A DNA stretch of 5,056 nt from the NCBI GenBank assembly GCA_008933045.1, contig WBXJ01000204.1, forward strand, positions 1-5,056, in the 5' to 3' direction. Origin of the DNA: Verrucomicrobiota bacterium (lineage in GTDB: Bacteria > Verrucomicrobiota > Verrucomicrobiia > Limisphaerales > SXQI01). This document shows, piece after piece, positions 1 to 5,056 of this stretch (position 1 is the stretch's first letter; each line of letters opens with the position of its first letter). The notes below the pieces were generated by a model, which was not told where the DNA came from, did no database searches, and saw only the letters and a program-made list of their open reading frames with translations. Both the position numbers and the translations under genes were made by a program.

Positions 1-387
1 CAGATCATAACGAGGTGCGGCAGCCTTTATGTTTCCGTAATAAAGGGCGATCGGATCCGTAGGTTTGGCCTTAAAAACAAGGCGAGAGGTGGGCCACCAT
101 AATTGCACAGAGCTTAATTCCAAGGGGGGATTATCATCATTCTCGATTTCAAGAAACACGGTGTTTGTGCTGGGTGCTGATGAAAGGGGCAGGGTGAGGT
201 TCTTGGGTTTATCCTCGGGCAGTCGGGCCCAGATTGTTGAGCCGAGAGTTTCTTGAAAAAAGTTTCCGTAGTGATCTCGGCGAGAAGCTACCAACCGGAC
301 CTCGCGTCGAAAATAGGGCGTGGTAATTTTGCTTGTTAGGGATGAAAACCAGACGCCGCTCAGGGGTAAGGTTAATTGCCAACGACT
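1..387 (-). repeat. Protein-level repeat, copy 2 of duplicated module (residues 465-593)
   Basis: This is the second copy of the module. It begins SRWQL (465-469), continues through P-Y-F-R-R-E-V-R-L (488-496), NDDNPPL (547-553) and YYGN (580-583), and ends PRYDL (589-593) exactly at the window edge. Its tail (LYYGN...APRYDL) is the more family-typical version of the two. It is preceded at 392-440 by a segment (PWQF...DLRL...G..IPY) matching residues 27-75. The first unit has about 119 extra residues between these two parts, covering the discoidin-like stretch. Confidence 0.8.
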
Positions 388-1779
388 CACGGTGGGTCGC
401 TTGGGATCATTGGCGGGGACGAACGCAGGTTGGACAGTGCGCAGGATGGGTGTTCGATCTAAAATGTAGGGGATTTGTCGGCCTTGTTGCACTAGGCGCA
501 GGTCAGCCAACTTTGCCGCAGAGTTGGCTAGGACGTCGATATCGAGTTCCAATTGATAAACACCTTCTGCCGAGATAGGAATTAGTTTTCGAAATTGCCA
601 GGGCGCAATATCGAGAGGTGCGCCGATGGGGTCAACCATGGCGAACTTGTCGGCGCGTTGGTAATCGGGGTTTACGGTTAATGGACTCGGCGTCGGTAGG
701 AGGAGTTGAGCACCCTGTAATTGAGATTCGAGTTGGTCAATGTCGTAGCGTGGTGGTGGACAATCGGGGTTGCCGCTCAAAAACGTGTAGGTTCCTTGGC
801 GAGAGGCATTGAATACGATGAAAACCGAACGATAGCGTGCCGTGAGTCCGTTTAAAACGAGCGGGGGATTGTCGAGGTTCTCGATGATTAACGACATGAG
901 CGGGGTCTCATAGGCTAACCCACGTCCTAGGCTCAATTTTGGGGCGAGGTTCGTCGTCCCCATTGTGGAGCGATACACGACATCGTTCAGCAATAGAATC
1001 GGTTGGGCTTCGCCGTCCACCCACCGAGTTTGAGTTAAAGTCACAGCACGACTAAAAAGTGGCTCCGGCGTGTTCAAAGTCAGACCCTCGAGCACTAGAT
1101 TAGCACCCCCTAAACGCAGGTTGATTCGGGTTTGGCCGGGTTCCTCAATCTGTTCGAGGATTTCGACGGCGAGGGGTTCCGTGGGAACAGGTGTGGGTGA
1201 AGCGAAATAGAATTTCGCGCCAGTGAATGGGACGGGAGGAGAGCGGTGGTCGTCGATTGTAACGCGGAATTGGTGCCACACGCCCGCAGGTAATGGCAGA
1301 CGTAGTTGGCGAGAGCCCACAGTCCGACGGAATAATGGCACACCTCGTGCGATTATCTGCCAACGTCGCCCGTCGGTGGAGGCTTCGAGCATGGCTGCTT
1401 TGAGGAACTCGACTTCGGTGGTTTCCAGATAAACGAAATCAGGTGTCTCGGAGCGAGTTGTGGTGAACTCGAGCACGGTAGCTTCTTTGTCGATGCGACT
1501 TTTAAAAGTGGAGGATGCCTCGTTGAAGGGCAGTGCCAAGGCGGGACGTTCAGTTGCGAAAGGGAGTTGATTACCGTCGGGATCAAGGAGCCGCAGATCG
1601 GGTCGGCCTGCGCGGGAGGAAGTCAGCGTTGTCAGGGGCACGGCGATCTTCACCAAACCGGTTTGACCGAGTGTGAAGGATTGGGAGAATTTCCATTCTG
1701 CGGGCAATGCCCACGCTTGAAAAGTTGCCGGAAAGAAGCTCAGTGACCAACAAAAAAACAGAAAATGGCGCAGGATCAT
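1..1779 (-). CDS. Exported DUF3999-like protein with internally duplicated module (3' end beyond window)
   Basis: The frame is open for 593 codons from ATG at 1779 to base 1 with no stop, so the C-terminus is missing. The N-terminus is a signal peptide: Arg4, a Phe/Leu/Trp-rich core at about 6-20, and a probable signal peptidase I site after Ala-Trp-Ala (22-24). Cys10 is not in a lipobox. The mature part looks beta-rich. Residues 27-75 hold a W-x-F...DLRL...G..LP pattern. Residues about 110-150 include LEASTDGRRW, which resembles F5/8C (discoidin)-type carbohydrate-binding folds. A module at 217-347 recurs at 465-593, both ending in a PRYD(I/L) signature. The W/DLRL opening, the YYGN and the APRYDL motifs resemble the DUF3999 family (function unknown). 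That family is usually about 450 residues with a C-terminal membrane helix, as I recall, so this protein is unusually long. It starts nine bases after the DUF2339 gene stop, which fits an operon. No Shine-Dalgarno is visible (TAAACACTCTTT precedes ATG), so translation may be coupled to the upstream gene. The reading frame is certain; the family name is moderately so. Confidence 0.85.
   Translation of the reverse strand, partial: MILRHFLFFCWSLSFFPATFQAWALPAEWKFSQSFTLGQTGLVKIAVPLTTLTSSRAGRPDLRLLDPDGNQLPFATERPALALPFNEASSTFKSRIDKEATVLEFTTTRSETPDFVYLETTEVEFLKAAMLEASTDGRRWQIIARGVPLFRRTVGSRQLRLPLPAGVWHQFRVTIDDHRSPPVPFTGAKFYFASPTPVPTEPLAVEILEQIEEPGQTRINLRLGGANLVLEGLTLNTPEPLFSRAVTLTQTRWVDGEAQPILLLNDVVYRSTMGTTNLAPKLSLGRGLAYETPLMSLIIENLDNPPLVLNGLTARYRSVFIVFNASRQGTYTFLSGNPDCPPPRYDIDQLESQLQGAQLLLPTPSPLTVNPDYQRADKFAMVDPIGAPLDIAPWQFRKLIPISAEGVYQLELDIDVLANSAAKLADLRLVQQGRQIPYILDRTPILRTVQPAFVPANDPKRPTVSRWQLTLPLSGVWFSSLTSKITTPYFRREVRLVASRRDHYGNFFQETLGSTIWARLPEDKPKNLTLPLSSAPSTNTVFLEIENDDNPPLELSSVQLWWPTSRLVFKAKPTDPIALYYGNIKAAAPRYDL
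739..1131 (-). repeat. Protein-level repeat, copy 1 of duplicated module (residues 217-347)
   Basis: This is the first copy of a module of about 130 residues inside the exported protein. Landmarks are TR-x-x-L-x-L (217-223), P-x-F-x-R-x-V-x-L (240-248), NLDNPPL (301-307), GN (336-337) and PRYDI (343-347). The same landmarks recur 246-248 residues later in copy 2. The repeat is seen in protein, not in DNA, so the duplication is old. Copy 1 has Cys340 and prolines where copy 2 has alanines. Confidence 0.8.
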
Positions 1780-1788
1780 AAAGAGTGT

Positions 1789-4700
1789 TTAACCGGATGT
1801 TGGTGGAGGCTCAGGAGGTTGAGTGGGAGTTGCTGGGGCCGATAAAAACCTTTGGTAAATAAAGGAACTTACCATGAGCAAGACGGCTAAACCGAAGAGT
1901 GAGCCAATTCGGTAGAGTCCTCCCAGTTGCCAGAGGTCGTGGAGGAAAAGTTTTAGGAGTGTGACCACCAAAAGACCCATTCCAGCAGCTCGCACGGGAA
2001 GGAGTTTCCATTTGAATCCGAGAATGAGCATCACGAAAGCGAATCCCCCCCAAGCCAAAGAGTAAGCCATGTCCTGATCGAACCGGTCGGTGGAAGTGAA
2101 TCGGAGGCGCTCACCGGCAGGGCTGAAGTAGTCGGCGATCTGGATATTGACGAGAAGGAACAAGAGGATGGTTCCTAGTGTGTAAAATAGAGGTAGAAGC
2201 GAATAACCCTTTAATTTGTGTCGGGGTGGAGCGAGCAAACGTGCGGCCAGAAATTGGCTCCCAGCGACGAGGGCGTAGGCGTAGAGATACCAATTCAGCA
2301 AGGGTTGGCTCCCTCGAGCTGATGCCTGCATAATGGATGGGTTGAGGGCTAACCGAATGAAACTGCCGACGAGCAGGACGCAACCGACGATTCGCAGACC
2401 GGGGTGGGGCACGCGATGGAATAGCCATAATAATGCAACACCTTCAAAGGCCCAACCGATGGTGATCCACTGGCGGTCAAACTGGATGGGAAAGATAAAG
2501 GTGATAAAAAAGAGTGTTGCCCCGCCGAACATTGCAAGTCGCGTCTGTTGGTGTGCGGGATCAGAATCCGTTCGGCGAAGGGTGCTCACGGTCGCAATCA
2601 AACACGGCAAGGCGAGTGCGGCAGGAATAAGCCCTTTGTAGGGAAAATCTGGAAACCCATCCACGAAACCTCGATAGAGGGCGAGAAAATGGAGTGGCAA
2701 CGCTAGGGCAGCCGCAACCCAAGGCCAGCGACGGTTCTGCATTTTGGCTCGAAAACAAAACGGAAACAGGAAAAACAGCATGCCAAAGCCGAGATACCAC
2801 GAAACAGCGAGAAGCACTTGGGGCGGCTGAAAGCGCGTGAAGTGCCAAGTATGTTCGAGGATCAACACTGAGGCCAAGCCGGAAAGAATCACGAGGTCGG
2901 TGCCATAGACGATGCAAACGCCGAGCAAGCAAATGAGTAGGATTAAGGCGAGACCAAATACCGAGTTGGGATTACCCAACGGAAGTTGCAGAACGACAAG
3001 AGTCAGGAGTAGAAAAGGAAGTGCTGAGGCAATGGAGCTAATCTGCTCGAACATTGATTGAGTGAGCACTGCATCAGGTTCTTGGAGGTTAGGATCGGAA
3101 GGCTTTCGTTGGGAGAGAATGTGCCGAGACACCCATGCTCCGGCGACACCAAAAAACAGAGCGAACCCCCCAATCACCGTGAGTAATAAGGGCACGCGTG
3201 TGACTTCGGCAGGCACACCGATAATCCAGATTCCGGCGAGAATCAGTGTGAGAGCGAACGAAACAAGAACGCCCCACACCACGGCGGTCGTGATCGCCAG
3301 AATGAGGACAATGCCGTTGATTAACAACACTACCGGCCAGATCAGCCACGAGATCGTTGGGAGTTTAAGAATGAAAAGGAGAATGAGCACCAATCCCGCC
3401 AAGGGTGCTAGGTGCAGCCAATTTAACCGCACAGGGCTAGGCTTCAGACGCTGCAGGTAGATGGGGGTTAAAGCGTGGAGCACTGTGAAGAGGAATACAA
3501 AGCCCATCGCCCAATTTAGTGACTCGGCGTTGAGAAAACGATTTAACCAGCTCGCAAAAAACACAAAAATGAATCCGCCAGTCGCAAAAATCGCCGGACG
3601 TAATTCGATCCGAAGCCAAACCGCGGTGATCAAAGCGAGATCCACCGCCATCACAAACCCAAGAATGAGTGGAGCGCGGCTGCCGATTTCTGTGTAAGAA
3701 CCAAAGGCTAGAAACCCCGCGAAACCAAAGGCGGTTGCGGGTAAGAGAAGACAGGGTGCCACTAAGAAATTGTCCATCGGCTCCTCACGTGGATGGAGCA
3801 CCGAGACCGAAAGAAATAGGGCGCTGAATACTAGGAAGACTCCCATGGCGGTGAAAACTTTTCCCGCCTCAAAAAATCGAAGGACCCATCCGATTTCCAT
3901 TCCAATCGTTAGGAGCGCGGCGAGGAGAACGAGATAATGCCAACGTTTGCGTAGAGCGACCGCGATTAACCCTGCATCAAGGACCGCCAAATATCCGAAC
4001 AACCCCAAGGGATTATCGACTCCCGTCGAGAGCAAGGGAGGGGTGAGAAATCCACCGAGCAAACCAAGGACAGCAATCACCTGACCATCCAGACGCAGAG
4101 CTAGCAGGAAGGCTGTGACCGTGATGAGAGCCATTAAGACAAATGCGGGAGTCTGCCCAATAAACTTGTAGTAGGCATGTGCCGCGAATGTATTGGCATA
4201 AAGGATGAGCGTGGAAGTCGCACAGAGTGTTTGCACGGTGACTACATGGCGTTCGCGCGATAATAACAACCCCCCAACCATGAGCATGAGGGCGAAGAGG
4301 TAACCGCAACTGATCCTCGTTTGTGGGCTAATCAAATTGTTCTCAAAAGAATACTTAATGAAAAACGCGACGCCCAGGAACAGGGCTAGCCCACCGATCC
4401 ACGCGAAAAGTTTTACTCCCAAAAATCGTTCCCAATTGATGAACGAGTTTTCTTGAGGTGGTCGGATAGACGCATTCAGAGGGATCAAGGGATGACTCAG
4501 CAGTGGGGGAGAGATCGGTTGTTGGACTTGTGGTGAGCGATCGGGATCCATTGCGGAACCATTGGAAAGCACTGCAGGAATTGATGTTGATGCCGGGGAA
4601 GTTTCATCCTGATCCGTGGGAGTAGGTTGGTCGCTTGTTTGGGCTTCACTTTTGGCGAGGCGTTGCTCCAAATCCTCGATGCGGGCCTGCAATCTCAGAG

Positions 4701-4803
4701 CTAACCTGCGTTGACTTAAGACAATCAGAGGTACAATAAAGAGCACCACACCTAACCAAAAAACAACGACTAGGATTAAGAAATTCATCTCGATGTCTCG
4801 CAT
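1789..4803 (-). CDS. DUF2339 family polytopic membrane protein
   Basis: The product is a 1004-residue integral inner-membrane protein of unknown function. Residues 8-29 form a first membrane helix. Residues 32-55 are a charged heptad-like stretch (RRLALRLQARIEDLEQRLAK), probably a short coiled coil, and 56-120 is a Pro/Ser/Thr/Gln-rich linker. The conserved core opens with WERFLGVKLFAWIGG (124-138) and KYSFENN (150-156). It continues through about 30 hydrophobic segments, with FDRQW at 775-779 followed by IGWAFEG, SLAW ending at Trp918, and HDLWQLGGLYRIG (955-967). These are characteristic DUF2339 signatures. The C-terminus is a short Pro/Thr tail. Length and helix number suit the larger members of the family. 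The retained charged residues near membrane segments (Glu125, Arg126, Lys150, Glu154, Lys951, Asp956, Arg965) suggest a catalytic or transport role, but no reaction is known. The start could instead be Met6 (4788), which has a better-spaced ribosome-binding sequence. An in-frame TAA lies seven codons before Met1. The DUF3999-like gene follows directly. Confidence 0.93.
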   Translation of the reverse strand: MRDIEMNFLILVVVFWLGVVLFIVPLIVLSQRRLALRLQARIEDLEQRLAKSEAQTSDQPTPTDQDETSPASTSIPAVLSNGSAMDPDRSPQVQQPISPPLLSHPLIPLNASIRPPQENSFINWERFLGVKLFAWIGGLALFLGVAFFIKYSFENNLISPQTRISCGYLFALMLMVGGLLLSRERHVVTVQTLCATSTLILYANTFAAHAYYKFIGQTPAFVLMALITVTAFLLALRLDGQVIAVLGLLGGFLTPPLLSTGVDNPLGLFGYLAVLDAGLIAVALRKRWHYLVLLAALLTIGMEIGWVLRFFEAGKVFTAMGVFLVFSALFLSVSVLHPREEPMDNFLVAPCLLLPATAFGFAGFLAFGSYTEIGSRAPLILGFVMAVDLALITAVWLRIELRPAIFATGGFIFVFFASWLNRFLNAESLNWAMGFVFLFTVLHALTPIYLQRLKPSPVRLNWLHLAPLAGLVLILLFILKLPTISWLIWPVVLLINGIVLILAITTAVVWGVLVSFALTLILAGIWIIGVPAEVTRVPLLLTVIGGFALFFGVAGAWVSRHILSQRKPSDPNLQEPDAVLTQSMFEQISSIASALPFLLLTLVVLQLPLGNPNSVFGLALILLICLLGVCIVYGTDLVILSGLASVLILEHTWHFTRFQPPQVLLAVSWYLGFGMLFFLFPFCFRAKMQNRRWPWVAAALALPLHFLALYRGFVDGFPDFPYKGLIPAALALPCLIATVSTLRRTDSDPAHQQTRLAMFGGATLFFITFIFPIQFDRQWITIGWAFEGVALLWLFHRVPHPGLRIVGCVLLVGSFIRLALNPSIMQASARGSQPLLNWYLYAYALVAGSQFLAARLLAPPRHKLKGYSLLPLFYTLGTILLFLLVNIQIADYFSPAGERLRFTSTDRFDQDMAYSLAWGGFAFVMLILGFKWKLLPVRAAGMGLLVVTLLKLFLHDLWQLGGLYRIGSLFGLAVLLMVSSFIYQRFLSAPATPTQPPEPPPTSG
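4796..4799 (-). promoter_or_regulatory. Weak Shine-Dalgarno-like GAGA favouring the Met6 start of the DUF2339 gene
   Basis: Read on the minus strand, GAGA lies seven bases before the second in-frame ATG (4788). The first ATG (4803) is preceded by GCAGACACG, with no comparable purine-rich site. This makes Met6, giving MNFLILVVVF with the membrane helix right at the N-terminus, a credible alternative start. The match is only four bases, so the longer start is kept in the CDS entry. Confidence 0.3.
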
Positions 4804-4814
4804 CGTGTCTGCGG

Positions 4815-4851
4815 GCTGAATTTAAGCTTACGCCGCATGCGGATATTCAGC
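4815..4851. repeat. Nested inverted repeat ahead of the DUF2339 gene
   Basis: The outer arms are GCTGAAT (4815-4821) and ATTCAGC (4845-4851), a perfect 7-base inverted repeat around 23 bases. Inside lie two shorter perfect palindromes, TAAGCTTA (4823-4830) and CCGCATGCGG (4833-4842). The structure ends 11 bases before the ATG at 4803, where it could be an operator for a dimeric regulator or a hairpin in the mRNA leader. A further GCTGAA lies at 4869-4874. There is no T-run after it on either strand that would make it a terminator. Confidence 0.5.
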
Positions 4852-4890
4852 GAGTTTTAAGTTTTTCGGCTGAAATCCCATAAATCGATG

Positions 4891-4920
4891 TTGCGTGGGG
4901 TGGTTTGAGTCCGCTTTAAT
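4891..4920 (+). promoter_or_regulatory. Candidate sigma-70-like promoter for the cysteine desulfurase gene
   Basis: TTGCGT (4891-4896) is a 3/6 match to the -35 consensus. After an 18-base spacer comes TTTAAT (4915-4920), a 5/6 match to the -10 consensus. Transcription would begin near 4927, giving a leader of about 60 bases before the ATG at 4989 and excluding the in-frame ATG at 4926 as the main start. The -35 is poor, so this is tentative. Confidence 0.3.
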
Positions 4921-4988
4921 CAACGATGGTGTCTCACCGACTGGGTTTGTTATTGCTGCCGTCGGATGCACCCCAACGAATTGCGACT

Positions 4989-5056
4989 ATGCAAACCCGC
5001 GAGCTTTGCTATTTGGATAATAATGCAACCACACGGGTGGCCCCCGAGGTGATTGC
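4989..5056 (+). CDS. Cysteine desulfurase, NifS/IscS family (N-terminus only)
   Basis: The 22 complete codons encode MQTRELCYLDNNATTRVAPE followed by VI, and the frame is open at the window edge. YLDNNATT near the N-terminus is the diagnostic opening of PLP-dependent class V aminotransferase-fold cysteine desulfurases. These take sulfur from L-cysteine as an enzyme persulfide for Fe-S clusters, thiolated tRNA and other sulfur needs, in the cytoplasm. The PLP lysine and the catalytic cysteine lie outside the window, so IscS, NifS and SufS-like roles cannot be separated; the DNNATT form favours the NifS/IscS branch over SufS. The start at 4989 gives the usual short lead-in before the motif. An in-frame ATG at 4926 would add 21 atypical residues (MVSHRLGLLLLPSDAP...), and TAA at 4917 closes the frame upstream. 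Neither start has a clear Shine-Dalgarno. It is divergent from the DUF2339 unit and probably functionally unrelated. Confidence 0.88.
   Translation, partial: MQTRELCYLDNNATTRVAPEVI

Larger units (their letters stand above)
4804..4988. other. Divergent intergenic region
   Basis: These 185 bases separate the minus-strand DUF2339 unit from the plus-strand cysteine desulfurase gene, so promoters for both should lie here. I find a weak plus-strand promoter and an inverted-repeat cluster, both listed separately. I find no convincing -35/-10 pair for the minus-strand unit; the best AT-rich match, TTAAAT at 4825-4820, lacks a good -35. No RNA gene or intrinsic terminator is visible. Confidence 0.7.

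Noticed and set aside
65..812. Short plus-strand open frames (65-256, 333-578, 618-812) in a stretch that first seems to lack a large gene
   Set aside because: They lie opposite the uninterrupted 593-codon minus-strand frame, which has a signal peptide and recognisable motifs. Their own translations are Arg/Gly/Val-rich with no domain features.
1110..1586. Short minus-strand and plus-strand open frames at 1110-1343, 1145-1363, 1223-1432 and 1353-1586
   Set aside because: They are shadows in other frames of the exported protein gene, with no start signals and compositions typical of out-of-frame reading.
1..1779. Lipoprotein signal at Cys10 of the exported protein
   Set aside because: The residues before Cys10 are Leu-Phe-Phe, which do not fit a lipobox, while Ala-Trp-Ala at 22-24 is a good signal peptidase I site.
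1769..1800. Possible terminator or independent promoter between the two minus-strand genes
   Set aside because: Only nine bases separate stop and start, and there is no inverted repeat or promoter-like pair there.
2333..4309. Several 60-130 codon frames on both strands inside the DUF2339 gene
   Set aside because: The DUF2339 frame is continuous and carries conserved family motifs from end to end, so these overlapping frames are most likely chance products.
4833..4842. CCGCATGCGG considered as the stem of an intrinsic terminator
   Set aside because: The palindrome has no loop room and no following T-run on either strand, and it lies between divergent gene starts rather than after a gene end.

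Overview
The window looks like ordinary chromosomal DNA from a Gram-negative-type bacterium, with roughly balanced base composition by eye. It holds two convergent-free, divergently arranged units: a two-gene membrane/envelope unit on the minus strand that fills almost everything from base 4803 down to base 1, and the first codons of a plus-strand cysteine desulfurase at the right edge. I see no mobile elements, tRNA, rRNA or CRISPR. The organism cannot be fixed from this sequence. A member of the Verrucomicrobiota or a neighbouring PVC lineage is a weak guess, based on the style of the cysteine desulfurase N-terminus and on poor Shine-Dalgarno signals ahead of all three genes.

Minus strand, in transcription order. 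Bases 4803-1789 encode a 1004-residue polytopic membrane protein of the DUF2339 family: an N-terminal helix, a short coiled coil, a Pro/Ser/Thr-rich linker, then about 30 hydrophobic segments. After its TAA and only nine further bases, a second gene starts at 1779. It stays open for exactly 593 codons to the window edge, so its 3' end is missing. It encodes a secreted, beta-rich protein that resembles the DUF3999 family and contains a clear internal duplication. The two are almost certainly co-transcribed. DUF2339 and DUF3999 proteins are, to my knowledge, often encoded side by side, and the function of the pair is unknown. The natural inference is a large inner-membrane protein working with an exported partner on the outer face of the membrane, perhaps in handling an envelope glycan, but nothing here proves that.

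Bases 4804-4988 are the divergent intergenic region. It contains a nested inverted repeat directly ahead of the DUF2339 gene, three copies of GCTGAA, and a plausible but weak sigma-70-like promoter for the plus-strand gene. The plus-strand gene starts at 4989 and shows the diagnostic cysteine desulfurase (NifS/IscS) N-terminal signature before running off the window.

The part most worth a second look is the DUF3999-like protein with its duplicated module, together with the tight same-frame junction to the DUF2339 gene.
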